Assembly (NCBI GenBank): GCA_022836615.1
Contig: MU405218.1
Span: 372,001 to 436,000 of the forward strand
DNA: 64,000 bases
Direction: 5' to 3'
DNA from: Annulohypoxylon bovei var. microspora
Lineage: Eukaryota > Ascomycota > Sordariomycetes > Xylariales > Hypoxylaceae
A program made the position numbers and the translations under genes. The notes below the pieces were generated by a model, which worked only from the letters and a program-made list of their open reading frames with translations, searched no databases and was not told where the DNA came from. This document shows positions 37,780-50,450 of the stretch, piece after piece (position 1 is the stretch's first letter; each line of letters starts with the position of its first letter).

Positions 37780-39438
37780 TTAGTACACGCCGTTCCGATC
37801 GCGATCGTTACCGATGAAATTACCCAATTGAAGTTGGGTCATGCCTTCTCTTGCGCCCGCGACATCGCTGGCCACCTTGAGGATGCCCTGCTGTAGCTCT
37901 CTAAGCACGGCACTAAGCTCCTGGGCCTTTTCATTGGGACCAGATGATGCGCCATTCTTCGTTGCCATCATCTTCTGCATCTGTTCAACCATACTATCAG
38001 AAACACCATGCATGTGCATCTCGATCTCGGTCATATTCTTCTCATATCTCCTCACTTGGTCGTCCATTTCATCCGCCGCCCTCGAGAAGAAGCTAACAAG
38101 GTCTTGTCCATCAGCCTCCGTATTGGCCGTGCCTGCGGGCTGCTGCCTAGGTGACCATATTCCGGCCGTGTGATATTGCTCAGGTAACTTCAAATTATCA
38201 ATGGCCCGGAAGCTGAGTCGTGCATGGTCCACGTCCTGCCCGACCAAACCACGGGCTGTTTCGATAGACTGAGCTGCCGATGCTAGCGCACTATGCGCGC
38301 TTTCGTATTTCTTAGCGATAAAGTTGACGTCGTTGGGGATGCTCTCGAGCATCTCCCTATGACCCGGCATGAATGAATCCACCTGTTCCTTGTTTCGCAT
38401 TTGCTGCTGAATAAACATATCGACACCCGCGATCTTTTTTTGCAAGTCCTCCTGAAGATCGTTGAACCGCGTGGTGCCTTTTAGATTGCTAACGTCGATA
38501 CGCACGCCGGGGACGCTCTGTTGGGTTGATTGGCCCATCGTTAGGCCGAGGCCTAGCGAGGCGCCCAAACCTAGGCCAGATTGCTGCGGTTGAGCTTGTC
38601 CGAGAGGGGTTGACTGAAGTTGAGCGGGTTGGTTGAGGAGGGAACCGCCACTATAAGCCTTGTTAGTGAAAAAGCTTTAGGTGAGAAGAAATAACCTGTT
38701 TAACTCACAAACCTGGTTTCTGCTGAGTTGCCTGGTTAAATAAACTGGAGCCGGTGTTGGTGTTTGCTGGTTGTGAAGGGTTTAGGGAGCTACCAAACAT
38801 GCCCCCTGATGCTCCAGCGCCCATAGAAGTCGCTTGACTAGCCATGCCACCGCCAAATAGTCCGCCTGTATTCTGGGTCTGAGCCTGGGGTTGTGGTTGC
38901 GCGGGCTGTGCGTTTCCGAAGAGCCCACCCGCTTGTTGTGGTTGCGCGGCAGTAGCGGTATTTGCTCCCCCGAATAGACTAGGGCCCGTTTGTTGTTGCT
39001 GTGGTTGTGGTTGTGATGTTGCGACGGAAGATGATCCAAAGAGACCACCGGACTGCTGTGGCTGTGAGGTAGTAGCTGTAGATAATGCAGGCAGAGCGTT
39101 GCCGAATAATCCAGACGGCTTAGGAGTCGTAGATGTATTTCCGAAGAGGCTCGAACCGGTAGCAGGTTGTGAGTTTGAAGCAGAACCAAATAGACCTCCG
39201 GGAGCGGGAGGCTGGCTACTACCCGATCCACTTTGTTGAGTATTCGTTGTTAGTCCTTTTGAAAACATGACGTAAAGACGAAGGCGACTCGGCTGGCTGC
39301 ATAAGGGTCGGAAATGTATAAAGGTGCATGGATGAGAGAAAAGGATGAAGAAGGAAAATTTGTAACTCACAATAGGTTGGCCGACGACGTATTGATGGAA
39401 AGGCCGCCGGGACCACTTGCCGATCTTGATAGGGCCAT
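37780..39438 (-). CDS. nup49: Nucleoporin Nup49 (FG/GLFG nucleoporin)
   Basis: Central-channel nucleoporin of the Nsp1-Nup57-Nup49 (metazoan Nup62-58-54) complex; FG repeats bind transport receptors. Exons on the minus strand: 39438-39371, 39296-38709, 38650-37780, sum 1527 nt, 508 residues. N-terminus MALSRSASGPGGLSINTSSA is typical of fungal Nup49. About residues 50-215 carry at least eight GLFG/SLFG/MFG repeats spaced by Gln/Ser/Thr-rich linkers. From about residue 260 there is a long helical coiled-coil region (DLQEDLQKKIAGVDMFIQQQ, then RAADEMDDQVRRYEKNMTEIE) that assembles the trimer. The acceptor of intron 1 (exon from 39296) was chosen because it is the only nearby AG that keeps the frame open. 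Divergent from Fip1. Confidence 0.93.
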
Positions 39439-39890
39439 GACTACCCACTTTGGGTTGTGGAATGTGGAATGTGCAATGTTTTGATTTTAAATGCTTTAAT
39501 TGTATGTATACCTAGGTATTTGTACCCTAATACCTCTATGTAGGTATGTAAATAAAAATATTGAGAGGTTGATACCTAGATATGTACATATTTTCAAAGT
39601 CGCGTCTAATGTAGCCTTAGCGCGCCTGCACTGTTCTAGAAAATCTACCATGTACATAGGTACATGTGTTGATAATACCCCTGCTTGTATCCTGGTCATA
39701 GCTCCCCCACGGCAGGTCCAGTCCCCATTTCTTTACGTTGTACCTACATACCTAGACCTAGGTAGGTGTTTGTACCTAGGTGAACCATTTAACGATCAAC
39801 TTTTAATCCTTCATCCCACACCCTCAAAGATCACTTCTATTTTCGACACAATCGATATTTAAATCCAGATACACTGGGGTAGATAATACA
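39439..39890. promoter_or_regulatory. Shared upstream region, Nup49 / Fip1
   Basis: A 452-bp interval between divergent starts of two essential-type genes. It is dense in TACCTAGGTA-type palindromes (39508-39550 and 39738-39782). Confidence 0.6.
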
Positions 39891-41117
39891 ATGGATATTG
39901 ACGACGACGATGATTTCTATGCTCCTGATGAGCCTTCCACTCACAACGATCACCCCGATCCTACCAGCACAAACGTTACTACTCTACCCATACAGTCGCA
40001 GGCGCAGTCGCAACCACAACAGCAACATCAACAGCAGGAACACCAGAATGAAGAAGATTTAGAAGAAGGGGAGGAAGAAGATGAAGGCGCTGACATGGAT
40101 GAGGATGACTCGGTACGCTTAGTAGCCATACTGAACCTGTGTCGTTGCTAATAATTCTCTTTTTTTTTTTTTGGCACGTAGGATATAGACATCATCACAG
40201 AACGAAAGGATGGCGTAAATGCTCCTCCGCCAGCGTGAGTGCCCTTCTGACTCTCATATTTTAACATCTGCTTACGTATTTGCCAGTCAATCGCGGTACA
40301 GCGACATAAGAAACATACCTCAACGATCGGCGTCGAGTGATGCTACCACCAAGCCTACCGCTGTCAAGAAAGAGGACACATCCACACGACCTACTTCGGG
40401 CCCTGACTTGCCCGCGGTATCTACGTCTAAGGTGGACGTTAAATCAATACCTGTTTATAAACCAGTGGGAAAGCCCATTACCCAAGTCAACATTGATGAA
40501 GGTTTGTCGTATACCCATCCCTCCTATTTTTTCTCTTATATTGACGTACGGCCGCCCAAGACCTACCAGAGAATGACAAACCTTGGCGAAAACCCGGCAC
40601 CGACATCAGCGACTACTTCAACTACGGCTTCGACGAGTTTACCTGGTCTTTATATGCCGCCAAGCAGGACAACGTCCGCAACGAGTTCAGTTCAGATGCT
40701 ATCGCCCAGAATAACAAGAAGATGTTCGAGGACATACAGATGATGATGATGGGCGGCATGCCTGGAATGAGTGGGACAGGCGCGTCGGGTGGCATGACAA
40801 ACATGCCAGGAATGGACGGCATGTCTCCCGAGATGCAGGCTATGATGCAGCAGATGATGGCGTCTGGTCTTGACCCAAATCAGATGGATCCTTCTGCTAT
40901 GTCCGCCATGTTCTCTGGCATGCAGAACCCTGGAGGTAACGCCACGGGAGGGCAAGGTAACCAGAATCAAAATTTCGGCGGGGCCGGCCAGGGATTCAGC
41001 GGTAACCAAGGACAGAACTTCGGCTATGAGCAAGGCATGAGTCGAGGCGGAGGAGGAGGTGGAGGAGGTGGTGGGGGTTTTAGCGGCCGTGGTCGTGGCG
41101 GACGCAGGAATTGGTAA
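39891..41117 (+). CDS. fip1: Pre-mRNA polyadenylation factor Fip1
   Basis: Unstructured scaffold of the cleavage and polyadenylation factor; tethers poly(A) polymerase and binds the Yth1/CPSF30 zinc finger. Exons 39891-40112, 40182-40234, 40287-40501, 40561-41117, sum 1047 nt, 348 residues. Acidic N-terminus (MDIDDDDDFY) with a Gln-rich then Glu/Asp-rich run. The Fip1 motif (NDKPWRKPGTDISDYFNYG, then FDEFTWSLYAAKQ, about 168-200) is intact; its first residue is rebuilt across intron 3. The C-terminus is Met/Gly/Gln-rich (repeated GGMPGM, MQAMMQQMM) and ends in a poly-Gly/RGG tail (GRGRGGRRNW). Introns are 69, 52 and 59 nt. Confidence 0.95.
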
Positions 41118-42830
41118 CCCTAATTGCGTCTTGACTGTTGTATATTTGTCGAGTTGCCCCTCTTGATTATTATATCAGGAGGGGTGTGGGCTTCGACAGA
41201 AGGCAGATAATCGGAATGCCGCCTCATATAATCGTCTCACGATACCCATTTCGTTCAGTCATCCGATTTACCAGTCATTGGTGTTTCGGCGTAGGTAGTG
41301 CTCTTCGTCTTGCCTAATACAAGAGATTTACACTATGACACCGATTCTGTCTGTAGATCGGAAATGCATTCATCATTTACTTAGTGTACTAACCATAAGG
41401 ATAAAAGATGCTATTGTAGAGGACTTAAAGCAATATGTTGGATGTACTATCATCAAGAGGCAAGAAGCAATTGGGGTTACCCTACGATCCTAGATGTATG
41501 CAGGCTTGCAGAACCGGAGAGCCAATCAGTGACAATGTCCCAGCACGTTCCGGGTAAGTGGTAATCTCAATAGCGATCTGTGGGTCTAGAATCTAACGCC
41601 GGCGCTTCTTGAACCTCAGAGATGCACTTACAAATATTTCAGACCTATTAACGCCTATTGATAAGGCTCGTGAACTGTAAGTGGCAATAGAAACAGGGAA
41701 TATTGCATCGATAAGCTTTGTCCAAACTCGCAAATCGTTACCATTCCCTAGGTACGCTAAACACAATACACCTTACCCAACACTATGCACCAGCACTAAC
41801 TAGGTATGCGTAAAGTTCACGATCTAACCTAGATGTAGCTATCGCCCGCTCCCCCATCTTCAAAATTGTAGCCAATGAGGAAGTCCACGTGGGCACATGA
41901 TTGCATAGCTTAATAGTATAGCATATAGTTCTACATATGCCATATCGGAGACAAGACTGTTAAGCTGGCTGCGTGAAGCCGATACTGCTCTGCAGTTGGC
42001 TATCGCAACTAGTATCTGAGGTTCCTCTGAAGGGGTGGCGGAATCCCGCAGGGAGGTACTTAATAGGTTACACCGCAACCCATTTCCCTCTGTAAAACAT
42101 ACATTCCTCAAGCGGCGACAACGTATTTATATGGACGAGTCCCTTGAATTGCTCCAACCTCATAGACTCCCTAGCGATAATATCGATAGGCGGATCATCG
42201 CAGTCCTAGAGTGACCAGTGTAATGGAACTCTCTAAGGTAGCAATCATCGCCGCCCCGACAAAGGAGCCCAGGGCGGTGATCCAGCAGAGTTTTGGCATA
42301 GCCGAGGTATTTGCACCCACGCTTGTGGCCATTCTCCAATACCAACAACTGTTCGGCATAGCGTTCTTGTCCCTTTATAACCGAGCTCACTGGTTGACAT
42401 GGCAAATATACCGAGTCTGCGAGATTATAACTAGCCAAGCCTATGTAGCTTCAAGGTACTTCCAGTACCATGTGGCCATCATAGTAAGAGCAATATGGAA
42501 GGCAAAAACTGTTCAGTCCTTAAGGAAGAAGATTGTATTCGAGTTCTTTGCACTGTTCCTTGGGTCGGGTGGCAACTCCTTATGCCTGCTGTTGTTTTGG
42601 CCGGGATGGTGGGTGGTTGGACTGATCGGGTTGACAGCACGATTATGTGTTGGTTGATGGTACAAGTGACGTGTGTGCCTGGTAAGTGACCTACTGTGAA
42701 CTGTTGAAAACCTGCATCGTCTAATCAATATTCCTAGCAAGCACACTCATGTGATTCGACTACGACCCGTATCCAGCGCAAAAAGGATGGTGGACAGGTG
42801 ACAAGCTGATCTGAAGGTCGAGTAAGACGT
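41118..42830. other. Intergenic, no supported gene
   Basis: A 1.7-kb stretch between the 3' ends of Fip1 and the XAP5 gene. The longest frame (42211-42657, plus) is hydrophobic and Trp-rich but lacks a domain, a good context or a splice partner. Left uncalled. Confidence 0.5.
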
Positions 42831-43986
42831 TCAGGAGTAGAAGAAGGCATTTCCGCCGAGATCACGCCTCACTTCCTTCTGATAATCTTTCTCTGGATCA
42901 AACTCTTGCCAGATACTAGCGGGATAAATGTGTTTGTTTCGCTCGTACCATCTTCGGTCCACTACCTTGGTATAAGCCGAGTCGTCGGAAGCACCCTCTA
43001 GGCCATTGGCGTCCGGTTGCGATCTAGTCGACTTGGCGATGGGATATGAGTTTTCTATCTGCTCCACCTCAGAATGGCTAGATGGCGGTGGTTTAGGAAC
43101 GTCAGAAAGGTAGTCAAATAGGAGTTTTCCGGTAGGGCCAACAGCTTTGTTCATAATGAAGAACATAAAGTCGTAATGCTATATATATATGGTGTAGTTA
43201 GCAATCAGTTCCGTGTAGGAACTTGGTCCATAGAATGAAAAAAGGAGAACATACGTGAGGAACGATGATATTGCCTCGTACCATCATCAAATCATCCACT
43301 CCAACACGGGCCCATTCCCTCCTTGCATTTGCCTTCTCGCCCACTCCGAGGTCAGCACCGACCTTCCGACTCTTGTCTAGGAAAACCCATACAAAATCTC
43401 CCTTCTTAACACGGACAGCGCCTCCTGGGATGTCGGTGCCGTCATAAAATACAAACGGTATCGCGATCTCTGCTGTCTTCACTGCCTCTTGTCGCACCAG
43501 GAATTCGCGTCGTAAAGCTTCTCTTTCGGTCGCCTCGCGTCGAAGAGCAGCTTTAGTAACAGATCGCGGTACAACCGACAGAGAAGAGTTGGCCTTGAAC
43601 TTGAATTTCTTCTCCCCTACCTCACTGTTGTTATTTGACCTATCCTCGCCATTAATGTGATCGGAGGTGACATCTTCATCATCCCCAAACGACAACTTGG
43701 CCCCACCAACCTTATCTGCTCTCTTCCCTTTCTCTTTGCCCTTCTTCTTCTTCCGGGGAATTGAGGGGTCGCTAACGTTGTCAGGCGTGCTGGTAGGAGA
43801 ACGGTTAGGGGTTTCTACAGATGTACCAGAAACGATCACCTCTCTGGCTTCACGGTCCTGCTGCTCGAGGACTTCGGCGCGTCGTTTACGGAAGTCGGAT
43901 AATGCAACTAGGCCGACAGTTGTAGTTGAGAGTCTTTCTTGGGTTGTCTTATTTTGGGACGTAAAACGGGAATCAGAAGAGGCCAT
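42831..43986 (-). CDS. XAP5/FAM50 family protein
   Basis: Nuclear protein of the XAP5 family (FAM50A in animals, XCT in plants), linked in relatives to splicing and chromatin. Exons on the minus strand: 43986-43255 and 43178-42831, sum 1080 nt, 359 residues. A basic, low-complexity N-terminal half contains KKKKGKEKGKR and a GEKKFKFKANSSLS stretch. The conserved domain follows: LRREATEREALRREFLVRQE, IAIPFVFYDGTDIPGGAVRVKKGDFVWVFLDK, VGVDDLMMVRGNIIVPHHYDF (joined across the intron), and the C-terminal KVVDRRWYERNKHIYPASIWQEFDPEKDY. Length and domain order match the family. Confidence 0.92.
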
Positions 43987-44307
43987 GATTTTGTCGGAAG
44001 TTGATGTGCCTTAAGATTTAACAAAAGGTCATTGGACCGAGATAAAATTCCGGTAAAATCGTCCTTATCAAAAATCTTCTAACGCGGGAACCCCGACAGC
44101 TCCGGGGCTAAAAGTTTGTAAACCCCGTTATTTCCAAGGGGCCGATATACATATCCACAGCGATTGATTGGGTGCATCGTTGTGGATCCCCGATCTGAGG
44201 GTTTCCGCAGCAACGCTTGGACCACTTGCGGGGGGAAGCGTGGGTTATTATAAATAATTTTAAATCGTGTTAAAATAATTATTTAATATTTAATATTATA
44301 TTAATAA
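43987..44307. other. Upstream of XAP5, transition to AT-rich DNA
   Basis: 321 bp holding the presumed XAP5 promoter. GC content falls sharply after about 44250. The last 8 bp are the left target duplication of the adjacent foldback element. Confidence 0.5.
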
Positions 44308-45014
44308 GAGCAATGTTAAATCCGCTGTATGGATGTCGTCGATTTCGTCCGCTGTATAAGGGTGGTGTCAAAGGGTACTTTTCCCCGCATACAAATCCCC
44401 ATACAAACGCATGTACCAAAGACCACACCTTTAATTAAACTTAGAAGAATCCACGCGCCCACACCCATCTACATACCCTCCCTTTTCTCCCATTTCTCCC
44501 CCTTCAATCCCCCATCAAATTTCTTGTAATTACACATTTCGATAGATCTCGAAAAGGACTTTCGATTAATCTAGGTTGCATCTCATACAGATGGTTGTGT
44601 AAATGGAAAATCAGGTTGAAAGTCAGATGCATCTAGAAGTCTTTTGCCAAGGTGGTCCCGTGATACACTTCGCGTAGGCCTTCTTGCCCTACATGCGATT
44701 ACCTTTCAACCTGATTTACCACCCACACAAACATCTGTATTAGATGCAAGCAGGCCCATTCGAGAGCGCTTTGCGAGATCTATCTGATTGTGTAATTACT
44801 AGAAATTTGACGAGGGATTGAAGTGGGAGATATGGGAGAAAAGGGAGGGTATATAGGCTGTGGTGGGGGAAAAGTAGGTTGAATTGATTGAATTTCGTCG
44901 GGAGCTAGTACCTTCAATTGTATGGCGATTTGTATGGGATTTGAAGTACCTTTCGACACCCCCCATACAGCGGACGAAACCCACGACATCCATACAGCGG
45001 ATTTAACATTGCTC
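44308..45014. mobile_element. Foldback non-autonomous DNA transposon (hAT-like MITE), 707 bp
   Basis: Two long inverted arms, 44308-44622 and 44703-45014, flank an 80-bp spacer. Ends begin GAGCAATGTTAAATCC, and the first 32 bp are identical in both arms; further in they diverge to a mixture of substitutions. The element is flanked by a perfect 8-bp direct repeat ATTAATAA (44300-44307 and 45015-45022), which also fits the hAT preference nTnnnnAn. The two small frames at 44329-44529 and 44780-45025 are mirror images of each other in the arms, not genes. No transposase. Base composition is far higher in GC than the flank, so it is not RIP-mutated. Confidence 0.85.
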
Positions 45015-45022
45015 ATTAATAA

Positions 45023-47405
45023 CACGTTATTAATTTATTAATAATTAATTATTCGTTTAAAAAATAATATATTTTAAATTTATAAAAAATTATTATAATA
45101 AAATTAAATAAAATTAATTATTTAAATAAATATTTAAATAAATATATTAATAAATATTAAAAAAAAATATTTTTATTTAAATAAAACGTGGTATAATTAT
45201 TTTTATATAAATTTTTATATAATTAAAAGTTTTTAATTAAATATTATAATAATTTAATTTTAAAATTATTTAAATAACGTAAATATTTTAAATTTAATTA
45301 AAATTATTTTTTAAATTAATTAAATTTTATAATTTATAAAACCGTTTCGTTATTATTTATAATTTAATTAATTAAATTAAATTTTTTTATAATTTAATTA
45401 AATATATTTATAAAAAAAATTTAATAAAATTTTATAAATAAAATAAAAATATATAAAATTAATAAAGTTTTTAATTTCCGAAAAAAACGTAAAAATTTAA
45501 ATAAAATATTTTTTAAAAATTTTATTTTATTTATAATACATGTTTTAATTATTTATTAATTAATAAATTTTATTTTACGTTATTTTTTTAAAATATTTTT
45601 TTATTTTTTAAAAAATTCGTATTAATTTTATTAAAAATATATATATTTATAATAATTAATTAATTATATCGTTTTTAAAATAATTCGTTTATAAAAAATA
45701 AATTTTAAATTTTTTAAAAACGAAAAATTTATTAAAAATTAATTAAATTAATTAAAACGATTATTTAAAATAATTATATAATTATTTTAATTTAATTTAA
45801 TTAATTTTAATTTTTAATATAAATTATATAAATAAATAAAAACTTTTAATTTAAAAAATTTAATAATTTTTAAAAAAATAATTATAAATAATTATTATAA
45901 TAACGTTTAATTACCGTTATTTTTAAAATATATTAATAAAATAATTAATTAAAATTTTAATCGTAAAATTAATATATAAAAATTTTTTAAAAAAAATTAT
46001 TTTATAATTTTTTTTTAATTTTTAATTTTAAATATTTTTATTAATAAAATATATAATTTATTATCGCTTAAATTTTATTTTAATGTAAAATTTATACGCC
46101 GTAATATAATATTTAAAATCATTTATACGTTTTATTTTTTTAATTTAAATTTTTTTTTAATTCTTTTTTTAAATATATATATATTTATATATTAATTTAA
46201 TTTTTTTTAAATTATAATACATTTAAAAAAAAATTTTTAATTTACATTTAATTTTTAAAAAACTTTTATTTTTTTAAACGAAATTTTTTATATTAATAAT
46301 TATAAAATTTTATTTTTATTTATAATAAAATATTTTTTAATATTATTTATTTTATTATTAATTAATTATTATATAATTTATTAAAAAAAATAAAACGTAA
46401 TTTTATTTTTTAAATAATTTATTTAAACCCACGTTTAATTAATTTATTACGTAACGTAATTAATTACCGAAAAATTAAAATTTTATAACATTAATAATAA
46501 TATTTAAATTATTAAATAAAAGTTTTAATAAAAATATTAAATTATTTATTAATTAAATTAATTAATTAAAAATTATTTTTAATTTTTTAATTATATAATT
46601 TTAAACCGATAAATTTTCATTTATAATTAAAAAATTATTTTTAATTTTAAAAAAAATATTAAAACTTTTAATAATTTAAAAAACCATTTAATTAATTATT
46701 TAATAATAAAATTAAAAACATATTTTTTTTATTAAAAAAAAACTTTATTTATTAATAAAATTTTTAATTAAAATAAATGTATTTTTTAATTAAATTTATA
46801 ATAAATTTTTATTATTTTATTTTTAATATTTAATATAATTATCACGAAAGGCGTAAATTTAAAGTAACGTAAAAGCGATTTTATTCGTACGATTATTTAA
46901 AAATAATAAAGTTACGAAAAAGGAAAAAATCTTTAACGCCGTAACGTTAATTAAGCTTTTTACATGTAAAAAAGCGATAAATAATTACTTATTTTCACCG
47001 TTTTATTTATCGCTTTATAAATAACCTTTTTTTTATTTTTTATTTTTTTATATATTATATTCCACTTTTTATAATTTAAACCATGGTTTAAACCATAATA
47101 ATAATAAAAATAAATTTATTTTAAATTATATTATTTATTATTTTAAATAAATTAATAACGGTAATTAATTAATTATAAATCGTTTTTTTAATAAAATAAA
47201 ATAATAATTTTAAAAATTAAATAATTTTTAATATATTTTTAAAATATAATTAATAATTTTATTTTTATTTTCATTAAAAATTTACATTAAAAATTTACGT
47301 TTTTTATTAAATAATTTTATTTTTATATTTAAAAAATAAAAAATTAATATAAAACATAAATTTTAAATTAATTAATAAATCTTTTTTAAAAAATACATTT
47401 AATTT
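45023..47405. other. AT-rich, RIP-degraded block (left)
   Basis: Almost pure A+T with no usable reading frame. Remaining C and G occur largely as CpG (ACGT, CCG, CGT). A palindrome around TTTAAACCATGGTTTAAA lies near 47077-47094 and an inverted pair GCGATAAAT/ATTTATCGC at about 46973-47015. The original repeat family cannot be identified by eye. Confidence 0.75.
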
Positions 47406-48107
47406 AAAATAATATTAACCGCGTTATATATATATCGTAAGGTTTTTACGTTATATATAAGCCGGGTATTATTAATATTTTCTTTATTATATAAATTTTT
47501 ATATAAATATATATATTTTTAATGTTTATTTTTAATTAAATTTAAAAAAATCCACACGCTTTTATATTTATTTATAAACTTTTATAATTTTTTATTTCTT
47601 ATTTTTTTAATTTAAGGTTTAATTTTTTATAATTAAAAAATTAAATAAATTTTAAAATGTGTTTTTAATTAATATAATTTACATGTTTTATAAATTATTA
47701 CATTATTAATAAATTAAATTAAAAGTTAAATATATTTAATAATTTTTTAATAAAATAATTTCGTAATATTTTTTTTATTTTATATATAATTACTTTTTAA
47801 TTTAATTTATTAAAATTATAATAATTTTTATAAAATGTAATTTAAATTAATCGAAAGCTTTTTATAAGATTTATTTAATTTTTAAATTATAAAAAATGAA
47901 ACTTTAAATTAAAAAAATAAGAAATAAAAAATTAAAATAAATTATAAATAAATATATAAAAAAAGTAAATTAAATTAATTAAATTTAATAAAAAGCTGGT
48001 ACTTTTAATTATATAACGATTTATATAAAATTTAAAATATTATGCGATATTTTATATATAACGCGGTAAATTAACGATATATATATAACGCGGTTAACAT
48101 TATTTTT
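47406..48107. mobile_element. Possible RIP-mutated element with terminal inverted repeats
   Basis: Inverted ends of about 33 bp: left 47406-47438 and right 48074-48107. They share TTAACCGCGTTATATATA on opposite strands, with one mismatch outside it. About 700 bp apart, close to the size of the other two short elements. The interior is AT-rich with no frame. Low sequence complexity makes chance matches possible, but the shared CCGCG core is hard to get by chance here. Confidence 0.5.
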
Positions 48108-49789
48108 AATTTATATAATTTTATTTATTTATTAAAAATAAAATAAAATTAATTTTTTTATTTTTTTTATTAAAAATAATATTAATTAATATATTAAAAT
48201 TAAATAAATATATAATTTATTAAAATTATTATATAATAATTTTAACGTTAAAATTTAAATTAAAAATAATTTTTATAAATTAAATATATAATTAAATAAA
48301 TAATTCTTTAAATTTTACACGTTTTTTATATTATTAACGAATAAAAAAAAAATCCCGACATTCGAATGAAAAAAAAAATTAAACCGCCGGTTAACCGCCG
48401 ATTTTTACATTTAAACTTTTCATTATTATTTAAATAAAAAAAAAATTTATTAAATTTAAAAACTTTTATTTAATATTAATTTAATAACGCGTTAAAGTTA
48501 TTTAAAAGAAAATTAATTTAATAATTTTTTAATTTTAATTTAAAATTAAAGTTATTTTTAATATTATAAAAATAATTTTTATTAATTTTAATATTCTTTA
48601 TTTAATAATAAAAATCATAACTTAAATACGTATAAAAAACCTTTTTAAATTTTTTGAATTTTTTATTAACGTAATATTTTCGTAACGTTTAATATTAATT
48701 TAATTTATTATTTTTATAAATAAAAAAACATTTTTTTAATAATTATTTAACGCGTAACGTAAAAATTAAAATAATTATTATTATTTTAAAAAAATAATAA
48801 TAAAATATAATAAAAATAACATCGATTTAAAGTTAAAAAAAAATAACGTTTAAATAAAACTTTTAATTTAAATTTTCTTTTATTTATTTATTTATTAATA
48901 TTTATTTTCATTAATTTTAATTTTTTAAATTTTATAATAAAAAGTTATAATTTATAATTAACATATTAATTTATTTATAAAACGTAAACGTAATAATAAT
49001 AATATAAATATTAATAAATATTAAAATATAAATATATATAATCGTTAATTAACGAAATATACGTTTAATAATAAATGTATAAAATTTCTTTATTATTTAA
49101 TTTAATTTATTTATTATAATTAAAAGTTTTAATAAATAAATTATTAATTAAATTAATAAAATAATTTATATTAATATTTAAATATAAAATAAAAGTTTTT
49201 ATAACGTATTTATTTTTTTAATAAATTTAAAAAACCGTTTTTAATTTTAAATAATATTAAAATTTAAATTTTTAACGAAATATAACATTATATTAAATAA
49301 CCGGCGTTAACGATTAATTTTTTTAAAATTATTATTTTTTTACCACCGTTATATTTTTAATATTACGTTAAAACTTTCCATTTTTCGGAAAAACGTGGAT
49401 AAAATTATATAAAAAATATAAAACGCCGTAATCGTTTTTAATTTTATATTTTTTAAAAAAAGTAAATTATAATAATATTTATATATTTTACGGTAAATTT
49501 TATAATTAAAATAAACCGATAATTTTCCGTTATTATTTCGTTTTTTTTTTAATTTTTTATTAAACTTTTAATATATTTTATATTATTATTTATTATACAC
49601 GAAGTTTTCGTTAAAACGGGAACATATATCCCGATTTCGAAATCCGAAATTTAATTATAAACCGATGGTTCGATTTTCGGTTTTATTTATTTTTTATATT
49701 TACGATTAACGTTAAAAATTTATTTAAATTATTATCGCGTTTTTTATAAACTTTTAACGTTAATCGTTTATTATTTATTTTATTATTTA
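48108..49789. other. AT-rich, RIP-degraded block
   Basis: No gene. Scattered CpG-containing islands near 48345-48405 (with GCCGGTTAACCGCCG) and 49600-49700. Family not recognised. Confidence 0.6.
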
Positions 49790-50450
49790 TAAAATTTATT
49801 ATTTTAATAATATTATATTTTAATAATATTTTTAATTAATGGAAATTTTTATTAATATATTATAATTATTTAATTAAAATATTTGATTTTTTATATAAAA
49901 ATTAATATATAAAAATGTATTTTTTTATTTAACGGTTAACTTTTTTTATTTTTTTATTTTTTTATTTAAATAATTTTATAAAATTATTTTTAATCGGTTT
50001 ATAATTAATTTTATATAATATTTAATTATTATTTTAATTAAAAATATTAAATTATATTATATTTTTTTTTTTTCGTTAATATATATTACGAAACGTATAA
50101 ATAATTATAAAATGTTAAACGGTTTTCGGGGATTATTACGTGCGACCGGCGAAATAACCGTAAAACCGTATAAAATTTAAATAAAACATCGTATATTTTT
50201 GTAATTAAATTATATATCGGGATGAAATTTACATGGTTCGATTTTTTAAATTAAAAGTTATTTTATAATATAAATTATTAAAAAGTTAAAAGCTTAATGC
50301 GAAAGTTATTTAAATTAAAAGGTGTATTTTTTATTAAAAAAAATTTAAAAAAATAATAATTTATTAATAAAAGTTTTAATTAATTAAAAAAGCCGTTTTT
50401 TTATTTACGGGATATTATTAAAATATAATATTATTAAAATAATAAATTTT
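49790..50450. mobile_element. RIP-mutated full-length copy of the 61.4-kb hAT-like element
   Basis: Collinear end to end with 61385-62047. For example, 50081-50099 reads ATATATTACGAAACGTATA against ATATATTGCGAAATGTATG at 61678-61696. Most differences are G to A or C to T in this copy; the few reverse ones sit mostly where this copy keeps a CpG. Both terminal inverted repeats can be followed (left AAAATTTATTATTTTAATAA, right its counterpart ending at 50450). Flanking 8-mers TTATTTAT and TTTTTTAT are near matches, so the target duplication is probably decayed. Confidence 0.85.

Noticed and set aside
42211..42657. 148-codon hydrophobic plus-strand frame
   Set aside because: No family resemblance and odd composition; opposite frames equally open.
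44329..45025. Two related small frames on opposite strands
   Set aside because: Mirror images created by the inverted arms of the foldback element.
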